From Aquatica leii (Eukaryota; Arthropoda; Insecta; Coleoptera; Lampyridae), in assembly GCA_035610365.1 (NCBI GenBank), contig CM069432.1, positions 280,868,709 through 280,932,708 of the forward strand: a stretch of 64,000 bases of DNA. Reading direction: 5' to 3'. This document shows positions 10,000-20,712 of this stretch, piece by piece. Position numbers and translations under genes: made by a program. A model generated the notes under the pieces. The model did no database searches and had not been told where the DNA came from. It saw only the letters and a list, made by a program, of their open reading frames with translations. The first letter of the stretch is position 1, and every line of letters starts with the position of its first letter.

Positions 10000-11898
10000 T
10001 ACTGTTGTTTTGGTTTCTTTCTTCTTCATCTTACTTTGGGACAGACTTTCTTTCCGTCTGTATATATTTATATCCGCTTAGTCGGCCTTTTTGCATTGGT
10101 ACATCTATAAAATTCTCTCTTCTGCTTTTGGCTTTGGTTTTTCTTGTCTTGAGTTTTCTATTTCGCTCGTCGGCATTAAAGTCTTGAAGTATACTTTCCA
10201 ATTTGGGACAGCAATTGGTATGCTTTCGTTCTATGACTAATTGATATCTTTTGTTTTCTCTCTTTTTCTTTTTTTTTATATTGGGCAGTTGGTTGGGCAC
10301 CATAGGGTGGTCTCTCTTTCCGTTCTTTTACGGGATAAAGAACGAATCAGGCATTAATATCAAGCCTTATCTTTCTCCGTCTTTCTCTGTCTCTTATCTT
10401 TTCTACTTTTCATTTATTTCTTCTTGGGCCTATCTATCTTTTCTATGTACCAACTATTATTTTTTTCTTTGATTCTCTTTGTGGTTCGCCTTATGGGCGG
10501 TTGGTTGGGCATTGAAGGGTTGGTCACTTCCTTTCGTTTTTTCTACGGGGAGAAGAACGAATCAGACACTTACATCTTGTCTTATTTTTCTCCGTCTGTC
10601 TCTTTTCTTTTTTTTTCTTGTCTTAGTTACTTCTCATTTTTCTCTTTTTTTCCTTTTGCTTTTGAAGGTTTGTCTTTAGAACAATTGCCTCTTTTGCTTT
10701 TTTCTTTTATCTTGGGTTGTTACCAAAAGCAACTGTTTTTTCTTCTTTTTTTTCTCGGTTACTTCTCTCGCTTTATTGGGTTTAGTGGGTTTTTGTCTTA
10801 TTGTGCTTGGGTTGAAGCTTGGGATAGACTGCAACGTTGCTTTTGGTACTCTTAGTCGACATTTTTGATGTTGTCAGTCACCGTTAGGATATTTCTCTTC
10901 TTTGGGTTTCTTTTGCTCTTGAAATATTCTAATCCGTTCTTTTGCATTTACGTTCTAATGTGACATTCCAACACAACGAGCACTAACTCACCACGTTCAA
11001 GTGAAGTTTTCTGTTCTTTATTGACTAACTTCTTTTCCTTTTCTTTCTTTTGGTTTTTTTTTTGGGTTACGTGGTTTGGATTTCTTTTGGATTGGCACTC
11101 ATTTAGTGTTAAGCTTTTTGGTGACTTTGTTGTTGTGACTCTTAGATTACTGATTTTTTTTCTCTGCCTTTTTAGGTAGTCCGACTTGTGTTGACTTTTA
11201 ATCAGAATCTTCTTTTTGCTTGAGATTTCTTTGTTGAGTTTTTTGCTTAGATCTTTAAGGTCTGTTTGGTTTTTTTAGTGGAAGAATCTCATATCGTCTG
11301 TTGAAGACTTTTTGAGAACAACTGCATTAGTTTTTCTTTTCGACTTTTCTTCTAAATCCGCGTATCACAATTCAACATCTAGATACTTTTTTTCTTTTTA
11401 CTTCTTTAGCTTAGTTAGCTTTGGGGACTTATATTTGGGGTTGGATTTGTATTCGTGGGCTGGAGTTTCAAGGGATTTAAGGGCGTTGTCCTTGACCGTG
11501 GTCTAAACTTCTTTCTTTCCTGTACTTCTTCTTTTTCTCTTGGTTTGCTTAGTATCGTCTGTCAGTGAAGTCTATGGGACTGCGTAGTTCTCTTGCTTTA
11601 TAGCGTAACGACTGTTGTCGACTTTCAACGAGTACCTGTTCTGATGCTTCTCTTCTGTTGGTTGAGTTTTTGGTTCTTTGAAGTATCATTCCGTTTCATG
11701 CGACTTTTGGACACATTTGGTTGGTGATGCTTAGCAAATTGGGAAAACCTCTTTCATCTACGTTTCTTCTGGGGTTGGGTGTTATTGTATTTTTGGGTTG
11801 GTTTTGGATTTTAGGGTTCTGTCCTTGGCTTATGCCTAAATTTCTGTCTTCATTTTAGCTTTTGTTTTGTTATCCCCGCTCTACGCTTTTATCTTGCT
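10000..11898 (+). repeat. extremely T-rich, low-complexity 3' part of Gypsy-A
   Basis: The plus strand is dominated by T with C or G and has few A. The apparent frames here encode only runs of Phe, Leu and Ser and match no family I recognise. An imperfect repeat of about 85 bp occurs twice (about 10287-10370 and 10499-10585), each beginning GGTTGGTTGGGCA and containing AAGAACGAATCAG. It lies where an env gene or 3' UTR would be, but no env features can be supported. Confidence 0.55.
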
Positions 11899-11910
11899 AG
11901 GGGGGAATTC
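11899..11910 (+). promoter_or_regulatory. polypurine tract of Gypsy-A
   Basis: AGGGGGGAATTC directly precedes the 3' LTR. This is the expected primer site for plus-strand DNA synthesis. Confidence 0.7.
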
Positions 11911-12131
11911 TGTTACGTGCAAAATTTTTATAAGGTAATACCCTGTATATTGAATTAAAATTAGATTCCGGTTTAGACGCCCTCTGCCGATCTTTCTGGT
12001 TACTGCTATGGTGCGGAATTCATTTTCAAGCTGTCAACTACCTAAGATGGCCTGTGTTGTTTGAGTTCGTCTAAATCCAAAGATTTAATACTACATCAAC
12101 TGTGATGGAAATGAAATTATAAATTAATTAC
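11911..12131 (+). repeat. LTR-A, truncated 3' LTR of Gypsy-A
   Basis: About 220 bp match the start of the 5' LTR (7820 onward) closely. The match stops at about 12131, so the distal half including the promoter is missing. Confidence 0.85.
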
Positions 12132-12814
12132 GTGTTTAACACAATATGTCAGAAATGTAACGTTGGCGTATGCATAAGTTAATATTTATCATAAACATTT
12201 TTTGAAACCCTTCTAGTTTTCATGTTTTTATCGACAAAAATGCTCTCAATCTCCTAGCGTAACCATATGGTTACACCCTTCTTTGGCAGTTTTTTTTGAA
12301 AAAAAGTTTTTATGTAATCTTTATTTGTTGAATAAATATGCTATTAGTAAGTAGATTCACCAAATATCCTGATTTGAAAGAAATAAATAATTCGGGTCCT
12401 AATGGGATAACGACTTTCTGCAATGCCGACGATAGCGGATAGCATCGTTGTTTGATTGGTTCCGTAGAAGTACGCATGTGTTGTTCCACAAGCGAAGTGT
12501 GTCCTAAGTTAGAAAATTGTTTCGATAAAGTATAATAACAATGTTATTTAGCAATTGTCGTTGGCTAGAACAAATTGCAGTAACTGCACTAATAGTAGTG
12601 GAAGAAACAGTACTTAAAAGTCCAAAGACTATGTCAAAAGTCAGACAGAAAATTCATTGTTTTCCAGAAGTCGTTCTCTTTACTTTCTAAAGAACAAGAA
12701 AGAATAACAGAACACATTTATTATCGTTGGCCAAACTACAACTTTTGCAGAAGAAGAAAAAAAACTAATATCTAGGGACTGTAAGATTTTCCAAACAAGA
12801 CCACTAAAACCCAT
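12132..12814. other. no gene seen; probably leader of the next element
   Basis: No coding frame is convincing. A perfect 16-bp palindrome GTAACCATATGGTTAC lies at 12259-12274. The second half is A-rich with short AGAAG-type repeats and may be the far 5' UTR of the R1-like element that follows. Confidence 0.4.
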
Positions 12815-12815
12815 T

Positions 12816-13096
12816 CTAGAAGCACCCGTATTTAAAAGCCCAAAAAAAAAAAATTAAAATATTTACGTCGAGTTAAGAACGTTCGTCGCGAACACTAACA
12901 AACAAAAAGTATGTGGAATCTACGTACACTTGCAACTGTGCAGGCGAAGCAGAAGAAGAAAGGTTCTCTTTAAAACGTACTGTGAGATTTTTAGTAGAAG
13001 TAGTAGAAGAACCAACGAAAGAAGCTACACAAGCTTGAGCAGCAGAAAAAGTAGTAGTTGGTTTACGTCAGGCTCTCTTATTTAGACATAAGCAAG
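12816..13096 (+). repeat. 280-bp direct repeat, copy 1
   Basis: It starts CTAGAAGCACCCGTATTTAA and runs to GACATAAGCAAG. A very similar copy in the same orientation lies at 17031-17312. Copy 1 immediately precedes ORF1 of the R1-like element, so it is likely its 5' UTR. Confidence 0.85.
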
Positions 13097-13154
13097 GTCC
13101 GATGACTTCCAACTGTCCACACTCGAAGAATCCTTCAAAGCAGAGGTCCCAACT

Positions 13155-14060
13155 ATGTCTAAGCTGATTTCTACTTCCAAAGAATCCGTTGCCAGACGAA
13201 CTGAATTGTTGGATGTACTGTCCCGCATTCCAGCTATCTTCCGTAGATCAAGTCTTGCTAAAAGAATGTCGCAGCAACATTCAGATATTTCGACCGCTCT
13301 TAGGAGCGTACAAACTGCCTTGAAGACGGTGACTGAGAAATTGTCATCACCAGCTATCAACAAGTCACAACTGGTCTTGTTTCTTACGCTCAAGTAGCTC
13401 GGTCTATCAGAGTAGCAGACAGAGTGAAGGTACCTTCCAGTAAATCCGTCGCGCCAGTCCCAAGGTCCACAGTTGTGATAATTCCCAAGCCCGAGTCTAA
13501 CATGAAGACATTTGACGAGACCAAAAGAAAACTCATGACAGTTCTTAATCCTACCACGCTTGGTCTAAGACTAGACCGAGTCCGAAAAGACCGACCTTTT
13601 CAAGATCCCAGCAGATATCCTCCACAAAGCCGGCCTTGTCATCAGACGGCAAGGAGGCGATCCTTGAGCAAAACTTCGATGTCGCCACTAATGAAATAAT
13701 GCAACAGGCCAGAGAACACCTGAAGGTGCTATTTAAATTTGGGCCCAGAGATAGATCCAATTTCAATGTTTACGTTACATGGAACTCATGCAGGGTCAAT
13801 GACAATATACGCATCATAAGGTGCTATAAATGTCAAAAATTTGGTCACCAATCAGGTGAATGTAAAAGCGAATTTCAATGCGATATTTGTGCTGAAAAGC
13901 ACGAAACTAAAGATTGCCCAAACACCGCACGAGACCCTGCATGTGCAAACTGTGCCGGATATGGCCATAAAGGCGAGGTGATAAAAGACAAAGCGTCTTC
14001 CATTAACTGCCCGGCGTATCCAAAAGGCTTGCCGCCAAGATTACTAACACCGATTATGGA
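13155..14060 (+). pseudogene. ORF1 (gag-like) of the R1-like element
   Basis: The reading passes through three overlapping frames. The best preserved part (13636 onward) contains three CCHC-type zinc knuckles: CYKCQKFGHQSGEC, then CDICAEKHETKDC, then CANCAGYGHKG. This is the usual ORF1 nucleic-acid-binding signature of R1- and Jockey-type elements. The N-terminal region (13155-13700) is charged and unremarkable. Frameshifts near 13400 and 13640 break it. The protein would coat the element RNA. Confidence 0.75.
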
Positions 14061-14470
14061 CAGTGAGGACGTTCTTCTGACTCTTAGGATTGCGCAAGTG
14101 AATCTTCAGCGTTCTCGTGCTGCAACCTTGGAAGTCATGGGCTTCTCCTCCGACAACGACATTGACATTCTACTGACCCGCTGATGCGACCTTGCCCTTC
14201 AACAGGATCACCGCATTCACTTCTATGCGGTATTTCTTGGCTATTGTTTTCAATAGTGCGAAGCATGTCGGAGTAGTTACCCACAGTCATCTAACTAATG
14301 ACTGCACTTCCGTATCCATGATTACAGTTGAAAACACCTCTTTGGATGTCGTTGGCGTATATTGGCCACCAAGCGAAGATGTTCGCATTCATCTACAACA
14401 TCTAGACAGAGTTTTGGATGAACTAAGAGGCGTCCCAATTATTATAGCAGGTGACTTTAATTCTAAATAG
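14061..14470 (+). pseudogene. APE-type endonuclease of the R1-like element
   Basis: The domain begins LRIAQVNLQRSRAATLEVM and, after a frame change at about 14185, ends with VVGVYWPPSED and IIIAGDFNSK followed by a stop. The Asn and Asp-Phe-Asn motifs belong to the exonuclease-endonuclease-phosphatase fold used to nick target DNA. The middle is degraded and the C-terminal SDH block is missing. Confidence 0.75.
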
Positions 14471-14649
14471 CCGCTTTGGCACTCCTTGCTTCTAGAGCTG
14501 GTGTACCGTGGTGGAGTCCAAAACTAAATAGGTTAAAGCGAGTCGTACGTTGCTTAAGAAAGCAAACACAAAAAGCCCCAGCAGAGGCTAAATTAGTATA
14601 AGGCTGCGCTTCACCGGTACAAACTGGCAGTGAAGAATGCAAAATTTAG

Positions 14650-16574
14650 CTCATAGCAAAGGTTTGTTGAGAAAAGTTTGGCAGCGAGTCCGTGGGGATT
14701 AGTTTATAAAATTTCCTCACAAAAGTTCCTGGCTATCCAACCATGCTCTAACATCTGTGACGGTGACAGGTACACTCTCACAGAGGAAGACACAGTTAAG
14801 TCAATTGTTAGTACCCTTTTCCCAGACGACGATCCTTACCAAACCCGAATTAGATCCCGATCTTTTGCAAATATTAAATCCCGACCAGACTAGGTGGTTA
14901 CAAAAGAGGACATAGCGTCGGTGGCTAGCAGAATTACCAAGAATAAAACTCCCGGGCCCGACGGAGTACACTGTAACGTTCTAAGAACAGTCGTATAAGA
15001 TTCCCTCTCTTCTACGTTCATTGACCTATTTAATTCTTGTGTTCAATGCGGATATTTTCTAAACAGTTGGAAAACTGGTAGGCTAATAGCTTAATCCTGG
15101 TAAGAGAGATCTCGCCAGCCCTAATTGGTACCGTCCGATAACGCTACCTTCAGAACTAGGTAAACTTTTTGAACGCGTATTGTTAAAGAATTTACATGAC
15201 AGTATTCCTTTACAACGATTATTCCATCCTAGTCACTACGGCTTTGTTCCTGGCAAATCGACGACAGACGCCATTCGTAAATTAATGACATAAGTACATA
15301 TGAACGTCTCCAAGTATAGACTCTGCATTTTTATAGACATCTCCAGAGCATTTAACAACGTATGGTGGCCATCAATAATTGAAGCTCCCGTCGTCAAGAG
15401 AGCACCTGCAGACGCGTCATTCGAGTCGTTCGATCACTTATTCCACGAACGTTTCTGGCTGTTCTTATACAAAACGACTGACAAGATGTTGTCCCCAAGA
15501 CTCGGTTTTCGGGCCGACCTTGTGGAACGTTGTTGTTGATTCCTTACTTGAGCGAGACTTACCTCATAACTGCGACATTTTCGCTTACGCAGATGATATT
15601 ACTATCACAGTATCCGCAAACAATAGACGCGACCTAGAGGCAAAATTACGACAGTGCCTGGGCACTCTGATTTGCTGGGCTGCCAACAACAAATTGACAG
15701 TCTCAGCTGACAAGACCAAGTACATGGTTTTTGGCTCCCCGTTGTCAAGAGATCCCACAAGTTCGACTAAACGATATTCCAGTTCAAAGGATTTTCGAAT
15801 TCAAATACCTCGGACGTTTGCTTGATCACAAATTGAGCTTCGTCAAACACTGTTCCTATGTGGTTAACAAGTGTAAGAGCGTCGTGCACTTCTTTTACAA
15901 GTATTCTCGTTGTAAATGGAACCTACATAGGAAATCATTAGTGACATATGGCTTAGACATTTGGTATCATAGTCTAAAACAGATCGATATTGTCAGGAAA
16001 CTGTCATCCTTGGGGCACATTGTACAGTTCCCATCGATTCCTTAAGCGTCGTAGCAAAATATCCCCCTCTGAATCTTCTGTTGCATACTGCATCAAAGTT
16101 CTCTTAAGGTCTGGCACTTTTACCTTTTTAGGCCAGCAAGTTTCGACCGCAGATTTTCCTTCCTTTTCGGCCGTCAAGCGTCATCTCAAGATTTTGATCT
16201 TGGATGGATGGCAGCGGCTGTGGGATGAATCCCTTAAGGGGCGTAACGCCTATTCCATGATACCCAATATCCTAAACTGGATCAACATGTTCCACGATCC
16301 GGAACAAGCGGACGTCCAAATTCTCACATTGCACGACGGTTTCCGCTGCCATCTGAAATGCATCAGCGTTTCAGATGAGGACCGATGCCTGTCATATAGT
16401 GTTCCTGATACTCCGTCACATAGGATTCTCGCTTGTCGGAAGTTCGATGATGACCGGAGTACTCTAAGAATCAGAGTGAACCCGTTTCCCGATTCCTCCG
16501 TGTCCATCCTTAGACTAGTGTCAGACGTTAACAAACTCATTGTATTCGCTAGAAGAGATCAGAGTCAAACGTAA
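14650..16574 (+). pseudogene. reverse transcriptase and C-terminal domain of the R1-like element
   Basis: RT motifs appear in order across shifted frames: ITKNKTPGPDGV (14930), YRPITLPSELGKLFER (15125-15175), GFVPGKSTTDAIRKL (15240), FIDISRAFNNVWW (15330), GPTLWNVVVDSL (15520), the catalytic YADDITI (15585) and a thumb block KYLGRLLDHKLSF (15800). The last frame (15990-16574) is the C-terminal domain. At least four frameshifts and several stops separate the blocks. In a live element this enzyme performs target-primed reverse transcription in the nucleus. Confidence 0.85.
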
Positions 16575-17030
16575 AATCAGAGTCTAACTTAATTTATTTT
16601 TGCATGGCATTTTGATTAATTTGTACAGTCAGCTACGACGAAGTAGGGCATTTATTTAGTTATTTAATTGCATGGGGGCTTATTATTTTAGAGTATTTTA
16701 TTTTAATAATTTTTAGTTTTACTGACATTTTCAGTTTCTTTTTAGCCGTAGCTGACTTGACTAACTGGCCTCATCCTGTCCATTACAATAACGTATCCTT
16801 TTCCCGCCTACTTGGTTTCTAGCCTAAGAAGGGAGGGTAAGTCGAACGATAGGTGCCTACGGGACTTTGTGCTCTCTAAGCACGAACCTGTAACATAGCC
16901 CATCCAACTCGTCTAAACAGACGATCCTTCATCTCGAAGTTTATATCCTAAATTGTTCAATCCTCTATGTGGCGAACTTGAACCAAGCAAGTTCGCGTGG
17001 TTGGTTGGTCCATTTCCTCCTCCTCCTCCT

Positions 17031-17312
17031 CTAGAAGCACCCGTATTTAAAACCCCAAAGAAAAAGTACTTAAAATATTTACGTCGAGGTAACAACGTTC
17101 GTTGCGAACACTAGCAAAAATGAAGTATGTGGAATCTACGTACACTTGCAACTGTGCAGGCGAAACAAAAGAATAAAGTTTCTCGTTAAAACGTACTGTG
17201 CGTATTTTAGTAGAAGTAGTAGAAGAACTAACGCAAGAAGTTACACAAGCTTGAGCAACAGAAGAAGTAGTAGTTGGTTTACGTCAGGTTCTGTTATTTA
17301 GACATAAGCAAG
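17031..17312 (+). repeat. 280-bp direct repeat, copy 2
   Basis: It is closely similar to 12816-13096 and begins directly after a CCTCCTCCTCCTCCT tail. It ends where BEL-D-related or anonymous sequence begins. It probably represents the start of a second, truncated R1-like copy inserted head-to-tail behind the first. Confidence 0.8.
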
Positions 17313-17496
17313 ATATGGTTCTAGTCATTTTGTAGAACATCGAAAAAGTAGTGGTTTGAAAGAGTCTGTAGTACGCATAGCGTGCTCCTAACGTTTCCTG
17401 AGATCATCAACAGAATATATCTATACTAAAGCCAAGTTCGACTGATTTCGCATTTCGCAACAAAATCAGTAAGCTATCAGTTTCAGCAATTGCATT

Positions 17497-19803
17497 GTGG
17501 CTAAATATTTAGAAACTCCTCTACTGTTTTCGACCAAGGATAAGTCTCTCAAGATTCTTGGCCTGTGCTGGAATCTTTGTTTAGACACTTTTTCCTTTCA
17601 GGTTCAGCCCTTTAGTGGTGACTGCACCAAAAGAACAGTTCTTTCTTGTATTGCAAGAATATTTGATTCTCTAGGGTTCCTTTCCCCTCTAGTTTTTACA
17701 ATAAAGCTCGTTTTACAGCGTATATGGACCGAAGGGCTTGATTGGGATGATGTTCTTTGCCCGGCTCTTGCCTCCCAATGGACCAAATTGGTCGACGGTT
17801 TGCCTTACCTCTCTCAAATACACATACCAAGATGCATCCCCCTTCTTTTCATAAAATCTTACACGTTGTTGGATTCTGCGATGCTTCTCAGAAGGGATAT
17901 GCTGCTGCTATTTACGCCTGCTCTAGTTCCGCTGAGTCTCGACAAATACAATCGTGCTACCTCATAATCGCTAAGTCAAAGCTAGCCCCATTAAAAGTTC
18001 TGTCAATTCCAAGACTCGAACTATGTGGAGCGCTCTTGCTGGCGCGCCTTTTCCATCCGATTAAACCTCTTTTTGCCATTAGTATTATTAGAGAAGCTCG
18101 CCTTTACACTGACGCTCAAGCAGTTCTTGCGTGGCTTTCTCTTCCTCCGCATCGTCTTCATACCTTTGTCGCTAACCGTATTGTCACTATTCTCGATCTC
18201 ACTGAACGACAACAATGGCATCACGTTAATACTGCCGAAAATCCTGCTGACTTATCCTGTCGTGGTGCTACTCCTGAAGTTATGAGCAGCGCTTCTTTCT
18301 GGATTTCCGGTCCTACTTTTCTAAGTAAGCCTTTGTCGCAGTGGCCGTTTCTGGCTATTCCTACCGTTTTGGATTCTTCGTTACCTGATCTTAAAGTTGG
18401 CGCAATTCTTTTTGCTCGCCTTGTACCTTCCTTTATTCCCCGTCATCCAACGATTTTCTTCTTTTACTTCGTTTCTTTCAAAACACTCAAGCTCGCAACA
18501 CAACCTTGTCTTCTGATAACAAGCTTCTGTCTCTTTCTCCTGCCGAACTACAAAAAGCTACGCATGCTTGCGTCCGCATAACTCAAGCCGCTTATTATAG
18601 AGAAGTGATTGCACTGCTTCGGCAAGGTAAACGCCTCCCTTCTCCCTTAGTACAGTTGTCTCCGTTTATGGATAAGGAGGGTCTCCTTAGGGTGAGCGGA
18701 AGGCTGAGCCACTCCGCTTTGCGGTCTTCTTCTCGTCATCTGCTGCTATTACCTCAACAAGCTCATCTCTCCGCTCTTTTGTGTTGATACTATCATGTCG
18801 TCTCTCTTCATTCTGGTCCTCAAACCGTTCAAGCTTTATTACAAACTAAATTCTGGATCATTTCGCTGCGTAGTCTGCTGAGAAAGCGCATTCGTCAATG
18901 CATGACGTGTCATCGTTTTAGAGCTAACACGTTCAAGCCAACGATGGCCCCTTTGCCCTCGGATCGCGTCAACCCGCAAAGGGCTTTCACCGTAACCATC
19001 GTAGATTATGCAGGACCTTTTAATGTTAAGTTTAATACCCTTCGTTCGTCTCGTACTACAAAAGGCTATCTATATTTGTTTGTCTGCACCGCAACCAAAG
19101 CTGTACATCTAGAGTTTGCTTCGTCTTTATCTACAGAAGCTTTCTTTGCCTGTTTAGACAGGTTCATCGCGCGTCGGGGAATACCATCTCGCCTCAGATC
19201 GGACTTTGGCCGCAATTTTGTTGGCGCAGCTAGACAGCTTGCTGAGCTGTATGATTTTTTGCGCAAAAACAATCATTCATTGTGCGAACGTCTCTCACTT
19301 CGTAATATTCAATTGGTCTTTAATTCTCCATATGGTCCTCATTTTGGAGGACTTTGGGAAGCCGCTATTAAGTCCGCTAAGCGTCTGTTCGTAACACGCT
19401 CTTTACATTTGAAGGGTTTTGTACCATATTTTCTCAGATCGAAGCGGTATTTAATAGCCGTCCGTTGTGCGCCCTTTCATCTGATCCCGCCGAAGCTGCA
19501 AATTATTTTAGTCCGGGCAATTTTCTTATTGGTGAGCCTTTGCTATCTTCTCCTTCCTTTCTAGATACTAATCACTTTACTTTTAAACAACGCTGGCGTC
19601 ATCAAAACAGCAAAATACAGTACTTTTGGCGTCGCTGGTCTGTTGAATATTTGCATACCTTAACTCAACGTGCAAAATGGTTTCAACATAACCCCGGTCC
19701 TCAAGTGGGTGATGTAGTTCTTGTTCAGGATTCCAACCGACCGCTAATGGCATTGTTGTTAAAACAGCAAGGGGTCTTCTCACTCGCTCGCTTTCGCGGT
19801 TAG
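17497..19803 (+). pseudogene. BEL/Pao pol: RT end, RNase H, integrase, DUF5641
   Basis: Blocks in order are as follows. The Pao RT-connection region is at 17497-17900 (LKILGLCWN ... RIFDSLGFLSPLVF ... GLDWDD). The RNase H-like domain is at 17860-18340 (GFCDASQKGYAAAIY, IPRLELCGALLLARL, YTDAQAVLAWL, ENPADLSCRGA). A pre-integrase H/C region is at 18500-18910. The integrase core is at 18990-19400 (VDYAGPF, RSDFGRNF, LWEAAIKSAK), where Phe replaces the usual Asn after the second Asp. The C-terminal DUF5641 region is at 19465-19803. Frames change near 17900, 18550, 18785 and 19430, so the polyprotein is broken. It is still the best preserved of the three BEL copies. Confidence 0.88.
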
Positions 19804-19908
19804 CTACGCTTCCAGGACCTGTCTAGATTTTTTTCCTTCTTACTTTTTTCAATTTTATTCTTGTTTTATATTTTTAATTTTCTTTAAAATATCATTTTAG
19901 GTGGGCGG

Positions 19909-20310
19909 TATGTTAGCGCGGGCGTTTTCTATTTAAGTCGTTTTCCGCGAGTCGCATTTTTGGTTTTGTGACTTGCAGTCCCCTCTTTTAAGTTTCGATT
20001 TGTCGCTGTAAATACAAGTTTAAAAAAAAAGAATACGAGAGTACGTTACTTAGTTTTGTCCCGATTATTACGTCTCTTTTCTTGAATTCTATTTCGTTAA
20101 TTTTTCTTAAATGTTAATTGTGCTGTTTAGTGAGTAAACCGTGCGCCCTTTTGTGCATGTTAAAGACTTAACTCCACCAAGCAGGAAAAAGTAAGATCAG
20201 GGTAAGTCGAGCAATTGCTCATTTCTGGGTGAATCGAGGCCTTGATTTATTACGGGTTTGGGTGGTTGTGCGCTCCCGATTTTCCAGAAGACCCAGGAAC
20301 GTTACGTAAG
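19909..20310 (+). repeat. 3' LTR of BEL-D (end approximate)
   Basis: It begins TGTTAGCGCGGGCG after a GTGGGCGG purine-rich tract. Similar LTR starts occur behind the other BEL copies at about 30211 and 37930. A shared block (GTCGAGCAAT ... GGGTGGTTGTGCG) near 20210-20275 matches 30490-30555. The outer end is not clear. Confidence 0.65.
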
Positions 20311-20712
20311 TAATTTTTAATTTCGTTTACTAATAATTACGGTGGGTTGCTACCGGAAGTCCCCTCCTTTCTTAAACTTTAAATACAGTCCGCTGCTCGA
20401 CTGTTTATTATTTATTTTATTAATTTACCCATAGCGATCGGTTGGATGGCCGTAAAAAGAAATTTTTCATTGATTGATTACAGGAAGTTTTGATATCAGT
20501 GAGCCAAAGCAACCTAAAGATACGAAACCAAAAAAGTAAATGTACAGTGGAGTGCAAAAATAACGTACCTATTTTTATTGTATATATTTAATAGTGTAAC
20601 TATGATTATTCTAATTTTAAAAGTAAATAACTACAAAGTCCATGAAATAAATTAACATTTAAACATTTAAAACTTTTAAAAGCAATAGGATTTTTTTAGG
20701 TTTTGACTTTTT
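20311..20712. other. intergenic, 3' of GMC gene 2
   Basis: No gene is seen. A minus-strand AATAAA at about 20579-20573, some 135 bases after the GMC gene 2 stop, is a plausible polyadenylation signal for that gene. Confidence 0.4.

Larger units (their letters stand above)
7820..12131 (+). mobile_element. Gypsy-A, internally deleted Ty3/Gypsy element
   Basis: The element has a 5' LTR (7820-8291), a PBS (8297-8314), a leader of about 430 bp, gag, a gag-to-integrase deletion fusion, a long T-rich stretch, a polypurine tract (11899-11910) and the first 221 bp of the 3' LTR. Protease, reverse transcriptase, RNase H and the integrase core are missing. Its leader is homologous to that of Gypsy-B at 24.24 kb. 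It sits inside Gypsy-C and is therefore younger than it. Confidence 0.85.
12815..17030 (+). mobile_element. R1-like non-LTR retrotransposon (degenerate)
   Basis: The order is an A-rich 5' UTR (12815-13150), ORF1 with three zinc knuckles, an APE-type endonuclease, a reverse transcriptase, a Cys/His-poor C-terminal domain ending at 16574, and a 3' UTR with a (CCT)n tail at about 17015-17030. The style of the endonuclease start and the RT motifs (FIDISRAFNNVWW, YADDITI) point to the R1/LOA group. Stops and frameshifts occur throughout, so it is dead. There is no 28S rDNA around it, so it is not a classical rDNA insertion. Confidence 0.8.
17490..20310 (+). mobile_element. BEL/Pao retrotransposon, 5'-truncated (BEL-D)
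   Basis: The 3' half of a BEL/Pao pol (17497-19803) is followed by a purine-rich tract and an LTR starting at about 19909. Gag, protease and most of RT are missing at the 5' side, where it joins the R1-like repeat. Two related but more decayed copies lie at 25.96-30.58 and 35.88-38.17 kb. Confidence 0.85.

Noticed and set aside
10251..10855. Long plus-strand frames rich in Phe, Leu and Ser that look like membrane proteins
   Set aside because: They arise from T-rich low-complexity sequence, overlap in several frames and show no conserved motif.
12259..12274. Perfect 16-bp palindrome GTAACCATATGGTTAC
   Set aside because: A single short palindrome without context is not enough to call a regulatory site.
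12815..17030. Idea that the R1-like element marks an rDNA locus
   Set aside because: No 28S-like sequence flanks it, so clade membership alone does not imply rDNA.
20543..20570. CAGTGGAGTGCAAAAATAACG resembling a Tc1/mariner terminal repeat
   Set aside because: No matching inverted end or transposase was found nearby.
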